A stretch of DNA of 64,000 nucleotides from Siphonodentalium dalli (GCA_032622095.1 CP136064.1:133865129-133929128); one strand, 5' to 3'. Counted from the stretch's first letter, positions 30,908 through 40,430 are shown. Notes: generated by a model not told the origin, from the letters alone. Translations and numbers: made by a program.

Positions 30908-31020
30908 GAGGGGGGGGGCGGAAATAAACTGCGGGACACAACGTACCGGGGGGGGTACATAGGCGTAAAAAAATTACACATAAATTTTGTCCTTATTCAT
31001 TTACGGGGGGGGGGGGGGTT
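30908..31020. repeat. Poly-G tract cluster
   Basis: Three long G runs lie within 110 bp (near 30,910, 30,949 and 31,004-31,018), each followed by an A-rich segment (ggaaat, taaaaaaa, cggaaaaaa). This looks like a short degenerate tandem repeat with expanded G tracts. Such runs can form quadruplexes and are prone to assembly and length error. Confidence 0.75.
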
Positions 31021-31466
31021 GTCGGAAAAAATTTGCATGTAATTTTTTCCAAATATGTATTTTCAGACTCACAACTTAAATTTTCTCTAATTTTATAGAA
31101 TATGGATTAACCTTAATATCAAAATCATATATACATGAGTAGTACAATCTACATAAAATAATTTTGGATAACCACTGTCTTGGTTTACATGTGATATTGA
31201 CCCCATTAACCCTCTTAATAATGCCGACTATGTCAGTGTCTACCAGTCGAATGCAGAATTCTACCCTGCGATCGCTCATCTGGCAAATGTTTACTGCAGA
31301 ACTATCCCATGTATTAAACAATTTCTCCTCCAATGGTATCAGAAAACATAATAATAATAATAATCTAAACTAAGTTACCAAGCACCTTCTCGTGAATTGT
31401 ATGCTCCGGTGTTTTTTTCGGTTTCCGGTAAAACCGAGTTGTTGTCCGGCTGGGGAGATTCGATTT
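31021..31466 (-). other. Unassigned stretch with a possible exon remnant
   Basis: No satellite is evident. On the minus strand a frame is open from 31,333 down to 31,076 (about 85 codons), with a protein-like section around SDRRVEFCIRLVDTDIVGII. I do not recognise a family. It has neither a strong start context nor neighbours to support it. An (ata) microsatellite near 31,350 and a G-tract hairpin follow. Confidence 0.25.
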
Positions 31467-31470
31467 TTCT

Positions 31471-31590
31471 GGGGGGGGGGGGGGGGCAATGGTCAGTGAA
31501 AAAAACTGCAGGGGGGTACCCAAACCGAAGAGAACAGTTTTTTCCACCCTGCAATGTGTCTGCAGTTTTTTCCGCCCCCCCCCCCCCCCC
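31471..31590. repeat. G16/C16 inverted repeat
   Basis: A run of 16 G (31,471-31,486) is mirrored by a run of exactly 16 C (31,575-31,590). Between them lies a second inverted pair, aaaaaaactgcag (31,499-31,511) and ctgcagtttttt (31,560-31,571). The whole can fold as a long hairpin with an internal bulge. Equal tract lengths suggest a fold-back origin or a replication template switch. Confidence 0.8.
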
Positions 31591-31597
31591 TTGAAAT

Positions 31598-31832
31598 GTC
31601 GTCATGTAAAGTCGAAATATATATGAATTTGTTGTTTACATGTTCATTCGACTTTCTACCACGGCTAGTACCGTCCCATGTATACCGTCTTATCCCATCT
31701 AATAACGTCCCAAACCGTTCTGCAATATCCTAAGGTTGTTCTGTGTTTTGCCGCTTCTGTCCCATCGATGAAAAAAGTTGATTTAATCTGAGTATGGTCA
31801 TTAAAATTCTACAATGATGTCGAGAATTTTTT
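31598..31832 (-). repeat. Satellite remnant
   Basis: Diverged minus-strand satellite: gttgtttacatg, ccgtcccatg, aataacgtcccaaaccgttc, gttctgtgttttgccgcttc and gatgtcgagaa blocks occur in the expected order. Confidence 0.75.
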
Positions 31833-31840
31833 TTCATTTA

Positions 31841-31915
31841 TTGGAGATTTGGGAATGACCCGGGATGATTTGGAAGGGGCGGAACCCCTCCCCTACAACC
31901 CAATTTTAGGTGAGG
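31841..31915 (-). mobile_element. Shared retroelement-like 3' tail, copy 1
   Basis: A 65-70-bp block containing gatttggaaggggcggaacc and cctacaaccca also occurs at 35,624-35,690, where it follows the end of an open frame on the minus strand. Its centre, aggggcggaacccct, is a perfect short palindrome. Both copies interrupt satellite. Read on the minus strand it looks like the 3' end of one mobile family; the family is not recognised. Confidence 0.55.
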
Positions 31916-31989
31916 GTGTCGAGTTTGATGCAAAAATATCACCGTGGGACGGGGAAATACGAATGCGGTGAACGATGTTTGTGTTTATT

Positions 31990-32507
31990 GGTCGGATAAA
32001 TGTATAATGTATTTTTTCAAGCGTTACTCTGCATAGCTTGTATCTGTGTTTACGTACTAGATTTACTCGACTCCATGCTTTGTCAAGCATAGATCTGATG
32101 TGGATACCCCAAGAGCCCATGTTGTCGAAAGTAAGTCCCAGATGTTTATGGCTGTCAACCTCAACAATTGTCGCGGTTCCCATGGTCAAATGTGGATGAT
32201 ATACTGGTGTTTCTTTCCTGGAGATTAAGAGAGATTCCGTTTTCAGGGGATTGAATTTTACAAGCCATTCTGATGCCCAACACATGAGAGTTTCGAGGTC
32301 ATCGTTGATTAGTTTTGCGGCCATGGTGGGGTCTTCGATGGTAAGAAATAGAGAAGTGTCATCAGCAAATAGACAAATGTTGCACCGTATATTTTCGGTT
32401 ATATCATTAATATAAATTAAAAACAGAAGTGGGCCTAATACTGAGCCTTGCGGCACACCTGCTGTTACATCTTGTAGTTCCGAACGTGTGCCGTCTATGA
32501 CAACCTG
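31990..32507 (-). pseudogene. Non-LTR retrotransposon reverse transcriptase fragment
   Basis: About 172 codons of a LINE-type reverse transcriptase (RNA-dependent DNA synthesis by target-primed reverse transcription in the family). Reading from 32,507 downwards: motif GVPQGSVLGPLLFLIYINDI, the catalytic FADDTSLF box (the two metal-binding aspartates are present), a WLVKFNPLKTE thumb-proximal motif, HKHLGLTFD, and YTFIRP where intact elements continue. There is no upstream palm (first catalytic aspartate), no endonuclease and no ORF1, so it is inert. Both ends pass directly into satellite: the frame continues through satellite codons to 31,893, and upstream it meets a stop in satellite near 32,524. 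The motifs fit the CR1/L2/Jockey group; a finer clade is not supported. Confidence 0.9.
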
Positions 32508-33052
32508 TTTTGATCTTGATTATGGTCAATAAAATGCTAAAATGATGCCGAGAAGATGTTGATCTAACATTTTATGCAAAAATATCACCGTGGGACGGGG
32601 AAATATGAATGTGATGAATGATGTTTTGGAGTAAGCAATATTTAATTACGAACAGAACATGTAATACAAGACTAAAAGCCTTTTATCAAATGAGGTTGTT
32701 GTTTACCATTTCGTTCTGCAATTTCCTAAGCTGTTTCAACTTCCGTCCCATTAGCGAAACAAATTGTTTTAATCTTGATTATGGTCAATAAAATGCTACA
32801 CATATGTCGAGAAAATGTTATTCTAATATTATGTACAGAAATATCGTCATGGGACGGCGGCAAAATATGAATGCATTTATGGTCTACATGTTCGTTCTGC
32901 CACTACCGCGGCCGTTCTGCGTTTTACCCATCGACGAAACAAGTTCTTTTAAACTAGATTAAAATGCTACACTGATGTCGTGAATATATAAATCTAACAT
33001 ATGTCAAGAATAGTCGTCATAGGACGGCGAAATATGAATGAATTTGTTGTTT
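32508..33052 (-). repeat. Satellite remnants
   Basis: Two to three diverged minus-strand units. The blocks cttgattatggtcaataaaa, gttgatctaacattttatgc, gtgggacggggaaatatgaa and gcgttttacccatcgacg are recognisable. Unit spacing is near 200 bp or less, so these represent the simple rather than the composite 404-bp form. Confidence 0.8.
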
Positions 33053-33454
33053 TGTAATTATAATAAAGAGCGTTTCTTAGTTTATATTATATAACCCATG
33101 AGAGATGTGTTTGCCATTAACCACATGTTGCTGGTTCGAACAGCGTTCAAATACATGAATAGTAGAATACTCTACACCATTCGTACGTGCATAACACAAA
33201 CAGCGAGTAATTCTCACTGAGACGATATCATCACCCTAAAGAGTCTGTGTCATCTGCCACCAGTTATGCAAACACAAGCTTAGTGCCAACGTAAACTCAA
33301 GCTCAGTGCCGACGTGAACAGAGTGTGAACAACTGAACGCCGTGTCAAACATTTTTGATATTGGTTTCTCCTTGTACGTTCATTAATAGTGAATTCTTAT
33401 AGTACTCGCATGTGATATTTGGATTTACCACACAATTTGTAAGTAAAAACTGAT
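33053..33454. other. Non-satellite stretch, nothing assigned
   Basis: About 400 bp without recognisable coding. It holds a short direct repeat (aagcttagtgccaacgtaaa and aagctcagtgccgacgtgaa near 33,276-33,320) and a T-arm-like tgctggttcgaacagcg at 33,129 with a B-box-like core but no tRNA body around it. Confidence 0.4.
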
Positions 33455-33674
33455 TTTGTTATGTTCGTTCTGAGTTTTACCATAGCTCTTCTGTCCCATA
33501 TCGATGACGCAAGCTGTCCCGTCGGCGCGACGAGTTGTTTTGTGCCACACAAATGTCGAGAAAATGTAACATTTTAACATGTCACAATGGGACGGGGAAA
33601 TGTAAATGCATTGAAGGATTTTGTTGTTTCCAAAGGTTGTTCTGCGTTTTTGTCCTGTCCCATCTTTCTGTTCT
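33455..33674 (-). repeat. Satellite remnant
   Basis: A heavily diverged minus-strand unit with gagttttaccatagctcttc, tgtcgagaaaatgtaac and cacaatgggacggggaaatg. It abuts the sharp start of the inverted edge copy at 33,675. Confidence 0.7.
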
Positions 33675-35619
33675 GAGTTCTTTAACACAGTCTCAACCCA
33701 TCTAATACCGTCCCATCCCATCTAATACCGTCCCATCTAGTTCTGCAATTTCCAAAGGTTGTTCTGCGTTTTGCAGCTGCTATCCCATCAGCGAAAAAAG
33801 TTGTTTTAATCTTTAATGGTCATGACGTCGAAAAGATGTTAGCTGTTCTGCGTTTTCTAATACCGTCCCATCCCAATTATGGTCAATAAAATGGGATCAC
33901 CAATAAAATGCTGCACTGATGACCATACAGAGCCATTTTGGTGCTGCTACATGCTGTATTATTGATAAACAGCAAGTTTAGGGGTCTATCTTAGCTGTTC
34001 TGCGTTTTCTAATACCGTCCCATCCTATCTAATACCGTCCCATCCCGTTCTGCAATTTCCAAAGGTTTCGTCCCATCAGCGAAAAAAAACATGTTTTAAT
34101 CTTGATTATGGTCATTAAAATGCTTCAGTGTTGTCGAAAAGATGTTAATCTAACATTTTATGTAAAAATATCGCCGCGGGACGGGGAAATGTGAATGCAT
34201 GGGGTGATTTGGTGTTTGTTTACATTTTCGTTCTGCAATTTCGCTTCCGTCCCATCGACGAAAAAAGTTGTTTTCATCTTGATTATGGTCAATAAAATGG
34301 GATCACCAATAAAATGCTGCACTGATGACCATATAGAGCCATTTTGGTGCTGCTACATGCTGTATTATTGCTAAACAGCAAGTTTAGGGGTCTATCTTAG
34401 CTGTTCTGCGTTTTCTAATACCGTCCCATCCTATCTAATACCGTCCCATCCCGTTCTGCAATTTCGCTTCCGTCCCATCAGCGAAAAAAAACATGTTTTC
34501 ATCTTGATAATGGTCAATAAAATGTTACAATGATGTCGAGAAGATGTTAATCTAACATTTTATGTAAAAATATCGCCGCGGGACGGGGAAATGTGAATGC
34601 ATGGGGTGATTTGGTGTTTGTTTACATTTTCGTTCTGCAATTTCGCTTCCGTCCCATCAGCGAAAAAAAACATGTTTTCATCTTGATTATGGTCAATAAA
34701 ATGGGATCACCAATAAAATGCTGCACTGATGACCATATAGAGCCATTTTGGTGCTGCTACATGCTGTATTATTGCTAAACGGCAAGTTTAGGGGTCTATC
34801 TTAGCTGTTCTGCGTTTTCTAATACCGTCCCATCCTATCTAATACCGTCCCATCCCGTTCTGCAATTTCGCTTCCGTCCCATCAGCGAAAAAAAACATGT
34901 TTTCATCTTGATTATGGTCATTAAAATGTTACAATGATGTCGAGAAGATGTTAATCTAACATTTTATGTAAAAATATCGCCGCGGGATGGTGAAATGTGA
35001 ATGCATGGGGTGATTTGGTGTTTGTTTACATTTTCGTTCTGCAATTTCGCTTCCGTCCCATCGACGAAAAAAGTTGTTTTCATCTTGATTATGGTCAATA
35101 AAATGCAACAGTGATGTCGAAAAGATGTTAATCTAACATTTTATGCAAAAATATCGCCGCGGGACGGGGAAATATGAATGCATGGGGTGAGTTGGTGTTT
35201 GTTTACATTTTCGTTCTGCAATTTCCTACGGTTGTTCTGCGCTTTAATACCGTTCCGTCCCATCAGCGAATAAAAACATGTTTTAATCTTGATTATGGTC
35301 ATTAAAATGCTACAATGATGTCGAGAAGATGTTAATCTAACATTTTATGTAAAAATATCGCCGCGGGACGGGGAAATGTGAATGCATGGGATGATTTGGT
35401 GTTTGTTTACATTTTCGTTCTGCAATTTCGCTTCCGTCCCATCGACGAAAAAAGTTGTTTTCATCTTGATTATGGTCAATAAAATGCTACAGTGATGTCG
35501 AAAAGATGTTAATCTAACATTTTATGCAAACATATCGCCGCGGGACGGGGAAATATGAATGCATGGGGTGATTTGGTGTTTGTTTACATTTTCGTTCTGC
35601 AATTTCGCTTCCGTCCCAT
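33675..35619 (-). repeat. Inverted satellite, edge plus core-like units
   Basis: From gagttctttaac at 33,675 the sequence is the reverse complement of the array edge ending at 30,170. Diagnostic edge variants match at constant coordinate sum 63,845: attgataaac (33,961-33,970) with gtttatcaat (29,875-29,884), and tcgacgaaaa (34,255) with ttttcgtcga (29,581). From about 34,430 the units resemble the 404-bp core; from 35,080 shorter ~180-205-bp units appear. One 61-codon frame seen in core units is intact here at 34,593-34,778. Confidence 0.93.
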
Positions 35620-35956
35620 TACTATGGGGGGTTTGGGAAACTTTCCCGGGAAGATTTGAAAGGGGCGGAACCCCTCTCCTACAACCCACTGTTGAATTTA
35701 ATTTGGAACATGTAATGGTGTTACATTAACATGAGATTGGTGAGGGTGAAATGAAAATGATCTATTTTTTTTTTGATTTCTTGGCCTTCTTTTTGGTTCT
35801 ATGTTCGGATGATGTTGCTTGTTGTTGTTGTTGAGCTTCCAGTATTTCCAGTATTTCCTCCCTTGCTTTCGCCCGTATGTCTCTATCTTTTTCTCTTTGA
35901 ACATCCCTTTCTTTTTGTTCTTGATCATGCTGTTGTTGCCATATCGCATGTTCTGC
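35620..35956 (-). pseudogene. Inserted 3' end of an unidentified retroelement or gene
   Basis: A 337-bp block interrupts satellite between cgcttccgtcccat and cattaaaatgcttcag. On the minus strand it carries about 60 codons of a charged, probably coiled-coil C-terminus (KARE-EILEILEAQQQQQ, then KKKAKKSKKK and a stop near 35,762). A ~70-bp untranslated segment and the palindromic aggggttccgcccct tail follow. The ATG at 35,959 overlaps the satellite junction, so it is probably fortuitous. The layout suits a 5'-truncated retrocopy. No poly-A tail or target duplication was found, and the parent is unknown. The tail recurs at 31,841. Confidence 0.55.
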
Positions 35957-36678
35957 CATTAAAATGCTTCAGTGTTGTCGAAAAGATGTTAATCTAACAT
36001 TTTATGTAAAAATATCGCCGCGGGACGGGGAAATGTGAATGCATGGGGTGATTTGGTGTTTGTTTACATTTTCGTTCTGCAATTTCGCTTCCGTCCCATC
36101 GACGAAAAAAGTTGTTTTCATCTTGATTATGGTCAATAAAATGGGATCACCAATAAAATGCTGCACTGATGACCATATAGAGCCATTTTGGTGCTGCTAC
36201 ATGCTGTATTATTGCTAAACAGCAAGTTTATGGGTCTATCTTAGCTAAATTGGTGTTTGTTTACATTTTCGTTCTGCAATTTCCTACGGTTGTTCTGCGC
36301 TTTAATACCGTTCCGTCCCATCAGCGAATAAAAACATGTTTTAATCTTGATTATGGTCATTAAAATGCTACAATGATGTCGAGAAGATGTTAATCTAACA
36401 TTTTATGTAAAAATATCGCCGCGGGACGGGGAAATGTGAATGCATGGGATGATTTGGTGTTTGTTTACATTTTCGTTCTGCAATTTCGCTTCCGTCCCAT
36501 CGACGAAAAAAGTTGTTTTCATCTTGATTATGGTCAATAAAATGCTACAGTGATGTCGAAAAGATGTTAATCTAACATTTTATGCAAAAATATCGCCGCG
36601 GGACGGGGAAATATGAATGCATGGGGTGATTTGGTGTTTGTTTACATTTTCGTTCTGCAATTTCCTACGGTTGTTCTG
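35957..36678 (-). repeat. Inverted satellite, short and composite units
   Basis: Minus-strand satellite resumes. The segment 36,247-36,670 repeats 35,190-35,613 almost exactly (offset 1,057 bp), including cctacggttgttctgcgctt. A junction at 36,246, where ttagct runs straight into aaattggtgtttg, marks loss of part of a composite unit. Confidence 0.9.
36671..36678. repeat. 8-bp target site duplication, left
   Basis: TTGTTCTG immediately precedes the element and is repeated at 40,321-40,328. Uninterrupted versions of the same satellite site lie at 35,232-35,239 and 36,290-36,297, giving two paralogous empty sites. Confidence 0.92.
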
Positions 36679-36762
36679 CGGTTCTACTATACGCAGCAAG
36701 TCCCTGGATATGCAGCAAGTCCCCGGTAAATGCAGCAAGTCCCTCACACCTAGGGTAGATTA
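36679..36762 (+). repeat. Left terminal inverted repeat with 3 subrepeats
   Basis: Contains three gcagcaagtcccYgg-type units and ends in cacacctagggtagatta. Pairs with 40,216-40,320. Confidence 0.9.
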
Positions 36763-37141
36763 CGGCGGTTTAGTTATGCGTGTTTACACAACGACATGTT
36801 TAATCAGTGGAGGTGCTGATTACAAAGGGCTTTAATCACAGGGCTTTAATTTGATCGTAATACTGATAGATTATTGAAGGGAATTGGACTGAATTGTGGG
36901 GCTGAATCATTGAAAGAAAAAATTAACAGTTGGATTTTTTTTTAGATGTTTTTAATGGTAAATGCAAACAAGTAACATGAGAATAGTAGAATAGCAACAA
37001 AAGAAAAATAGAGCACAGTTTTATAAATATATATATATAGCAGTGAGCTGAAAGAAAAGTTTATTAGAATAAATTTTATATATATGTGGCCCGTAAGGAA
37101 AGGGAAAAACCAAGGTATTGAGACATTCGTTTGGGAAGATT

Positions 37142-37525
37142 TTATTGAATAAAAAAATATTTGGATACATGTATTAAAATTGTTTTCTTTATCTCTATGT
37201 TGTTTAATTTCACTCTCCGGTCCTGGGAACTTTGCTTTGTGGGATTGTGGTTGTCTTTGCCGTTCGTTTTCTCTTTCGTTGTCCTGGTTTTTTTCCCGCA
37301 CTGACTGCTGTAAGTACCATCCTCTGGCCATCTGAACATTGTTCTCAGCATCTTTTCGTGTACTGGCTTGATCTCTCTTAAAAATCTGTTAAAATGCTTG
37401 TCCCTTACTTCTGATGATTTTGAATTCCAAATTTCCGGGCGAACATAGAATTTTGCGAACTCCTTGGTTAATGTAAACTGTCCGAATCCAAATAAACTAT
37501 AGAAGACGTTCGGACCGAACTTCAA
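37142..37525 (-). pseudogene. Unidentified open frame inside the TIR transposon
   Basis: A minus-strand open stretch of about 127 codons starting from a non-ATG codon. The part with FYVRPEIWNSKSSEV and HFNRFLREIKPVHEKML reads as genuine protein of unknown family, then becomes low-complexity (KKTRTTKEKTNGK). A neighbouring frame at 36,942-37,331 overlaps, so a frameshift is likely. It lies just downstream of the PHD-finger exon in the same direction and may be its continuation after a splice or frameshift. No function is proposed. Confidence 0.4.
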
Positions 37526-37635
37526 TCGCTGTCATGTCATTCCTACTGGATGACTCGTGCAGTCTGGAATAATAACAAATAAACGCTAATTATTAACATA
37601 GACTAACCATAGACTAACTAGCAAATAATACTAAC

Positions 37636-37850
37636 CTATTTAATGCTTTTGACACATCATATTCACCGTTGCTGTCGAAAGAACACGATTTGCAGTAAAA
37701 CGTGATGTAACTCAAGTCTGCTGACCACATGTTGAACACTTGCTTCGTCATCGGAACACATTGGTAATGTGTCCATTTTTTACAGCCAGTACATTCGATG
37801 CAATCTTTAAAACATCGAATACCACACACGCCACAAGGGTATAACGAGGA
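37636..37850 (-). CDS. PHD-type zinc finger exon (transposon-borne)
   Basis: The minus-strand frame from 37,850 contains, in order, CGVCG, CIECTGCKKWTHYQC and FYCKSC: a C4-H-C3 pattern with the conserved tryptophan two residues before the histidine, as in PHD fingers that read histone tails or related peptides. A donor-like AG|GTTAGT follows at 37,635. A pyrimidine-rich acceptor (ttattattccag) at 37,564 would give a 72-bp intron and a short tail ending at a stop near 37,497. The stop codon upstream at 37,851 means a preceding exon is needed. The domain call rests on visible cysteine and histidine spacing; the role in the element is inference. Confidence 0.6.
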
Positions 37851-37982
37851 TCAGTAAGACGCATTGTATAAATTCTAAGATTGGTTATGATTTCTGAAAT
37901 CTTAGTTGCAGCTTATATACATTTGATTAAATACACAACATGCCATCTCAGACGTGAGCTGAATCTTGAAATAACACTGAGG

Positions 37983-39838
37983 CGTTATTTCGCTAAAATC
38001 CGATTTGGATTCTGGATTCAGATTACAGATTTGTCCCCGTACGACTTGGTTCGGCAAAAGAACAGACCACAAATTTCCAGAATCAGTAAACGAACAGACC
38101 GTAATCCTAATTTCGTGGGAATCCGATAGGGATTCGGATTCCGATTACGGACTCAAATGTTCGTAATGTAAACAAACCGAGATTTCGCCACCTCAGAGTT
38201 TAAAAACACAATAAAACATAAGAATCCGTCTCTTGTGTACAAATTATTGCAGAATATAAACGATCTATATCAAAGAATTTTAAATGCGGAGACAAATTTG
38301 TTTTATTGAATGTAAACTGGGAGAATATTACTGAAATTAGCCAAATAATAACGCTATTGATAGTAACGCTGGGGGAGCACTTCGGTTGATGGCGAAGAAA
38401 TTGCAATTCATTGTTGATTGTCACTTTCATATGTCCATTTCATAATTCCATCCTTAAAATACCGCCCGAACGCATGTCGATTTCGAATTCGGCGGATACG
38501 TCACCATTGACCGAGTTCATATGCACCTGCATGGATATGTCTTCTGCTGTGTTCGTTATTATAATGTTTCTTCTTATTCAAGAAATAGTAGGATTATATG
38601 GTATCGATGGATTATCAGATACACGTATGTACTATCATCTAGTCTTAATGTTATAGCAATTTCATGTTTAACATGTTTTGTTTCGTTAAATGCAGTCGTT
38701 AATGCAAAATTTTGCACAATAGTCTCTGTATAGACAACAGACACATGTTCTAGGGACGTGGCTAGAAGTTTCCTCAAATTTACGGTCAACTGCACCCCCC
38801 CCCCCCCCCTTGAACCAAACATCAATCTCACAGGTTCGCAGAATTCAATTTGCTCCCCTTGGAAATATCCAATCTGACAAACACTAAGATTGGAAAATTA
38901 CCAACTTTTACTGGTTGAAAAAAATCAAACAATGAGAACAATGCCAACCTATATATGGTGTCAAATTAATGTCCAACTAATGTTGTGTCATGCATGAAAT
39001 TTCCGACTGCTGGAATGTACCAAAGTTTAGTTTAGATATATTTATTTCAAATATATGTCAAATTTAGATAACACATTATATATAACACATACAAAGGAAT
39101 TGGGGGACAAGTACTGACTCACTTAAGGGTACCCCCTCTCCCAAATGTTATTACACTGAAAAAAAAAAAAATTAGTAATGGCAAAGCAACGTACATGACT
39201 ACCAAAACAAGTTGAACATATATACAGATCACTGGACACCCCCTCTCCCGAGTTAGTCATAAGTTTGTATATGTATTTATTTAAAATCGGGTTTGTTTGT
39301 TTGTTGCGTTTGTTGGCTTGTACGTATCATTATTTGAAACAGTTAGTCAAAATAATCCTGATTTTCCTCACGTATGAATGACTGCACAGCTTAGCAAATT
39401 GTACCAAAAATCGGGGTGGGGGTCGAGACACACAAGCAACCCCTGTCGTCACGTCCCTGTTCAACTGACAAGTTTCGTGTGTTCTTCACAACATCTTTGG
39501 AATTTGATTCAGGAGGCCTAGAGCTGTCATGTTTAGATATGCTTGCCAACATCAATAAACACACTTTAACTTGAAAAAAAAGATGCGATTAAGTCGGATT
39601 GGCAGCAAATTATGTGCCGTGTATATACACATAGACGAAAAGCATGATTTCACAACAAACATGCACTTTATAAATATAAGATACAAATGATACTTTTGTC
39701 AAATACATGAGCCATGTTTGACGCTGGGAGAGATTTTCGGAGACCACGTGGATTTCAAAATCTGACCTAGAATCCGAAATTAGCTCCGCCCCCCGTAATC
39801 GGCTTTGGATTCTCAATCCGGATTTTAGCGAAATTACG
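37983..39838. mobile_element. Nested inverted-repeat element inside the transposon
   Basis: cgttatttcgctaaaatccg (37,983) is inverted as cggattttagcgaaattacg (39,819-39,838). Both ends continue into related gattcggattccgattacgg-like segments, also near 38,135-38,150. The pair delimits about 1.86 kb, probably a MITE or fold-back element inserted upstream of the PHD exon. No clear target duplication was found. Inside are a C run (from 38,797), A/T-rich DNA and no recognisable gene. Confidence 0.5.
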
Positions 39839-40215
39839 GCTCTGGTTGATAATTATTCAGTCTGGTTAAGAAAACAAACAAATCTTCAAATGAGCTTCAA
39901 AGGAGAAACTCCCAGAAAGTTCGTTTGTCCTACAAAAACAAACACATGTTCAGTGATTTACGCAGTGAAAACAGGAATATTAAAAAAAATATATAAATCA
40001 TATTAATTAAATTATATTAAATAGTAAGTAGAATAAAAGAAATAGCAACTTAATAAAACTTAGAAAAACTATTTTATTTTATATATAAAAATCTACAAAT
40101 ACACATCTTAAATAATTATAAAGGGATAAAGATTTCCAATCAATTCTAATCAACTGCCACAGATCATAAATCAAATGGATAATAAAACACTGATTAAACT
40201 CATCAACAACTCCAC

Positions 40216-40320
40216 TAATCCACCCTAGGTGTGAGGGACTTGCTGCATTTACCAGGGACTTGCTGCGTTTACCAGGGACTTGCTGCATATCCAGGGACTT
40301 GCTGCGTATAGTAGGACCCG
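40216..40320 (-). repeat. Right terminal inverted repeat with 4 subrepeats
   Basis: Four copies of the agggacttgctgc motif (complement of the left-end unit), one more than in the left terminus. The extra unit shows that repeat number varies within the termini. Confidence 0.9.
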
Positions 40321-40430
40321 TTGTTCTGCGCTTTAATACCGTTCCGTCCCATCAGCGAATAAAAACATGTTTTAATCTTGATTATGGTCATTAAAATGCT
40401 ACAATGATGTCGAGAAGATGTTAATCTAAT
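40321..40430 (-). repeat. Last satellite fragment, with right target duplication
   Basis: Starts with the duplicated TTGTTCTG and continues the satellite interrupted at 36,678 (gctttaataccgttccg, cttgattatggtcattaaaa). It ends at ttaatctaa near 40,430. No satellite was seen further right, so this is the outer limit of the satellite domain in the window. Confidence 0.92.

Larger units (their letters stand above)
36679..40320 (-). mobile_element. 3.6-kb TIR DNA transposon with repeat-bearing termini
   Basis: The ends are inverted: CGGTTCTACTATACGCAGC on the left, and the reverse complement of the right end reads CGGGTCCTACTATACGCAGC. Each terminus contains a tandem ~20-bp motif (gcagcaagtccctggtaaa-like), three copies on the left and four on the right, ending at cacacctagggt. 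Flanking TTGTTCTG duplications and two empty sites fix the limits. An 8-bp duplication is shared by hAT, P and Merlin-type superfamilies; the terminal sequence does not decide between them. Coding remnants are on the minus strand (PHD finger, 37,636-37,850). No transposase catalytic core was recognised, so it is non-autonomous or decayed. Confidence 0.9.

Noticed and set aside
31365..31605. Short frames on both strands with glycine or proline runs
   Set aside because: They are translations of the G16/C16 tracts.
33129..33145. tRNA gene suggested by ggttcgaac inside a 4-5-bp stem
   Set aside because: Only a T-arm-like element is present; no acceptor, D or anticodon arms can be built around it.
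35698..35949. 83-codon minus frame overlapping the lysine-rich frame
   Set aside because: It is the shifted reading of the same segment; the other frame, ending KKKAKKSKKK then stop, is more protein-like.
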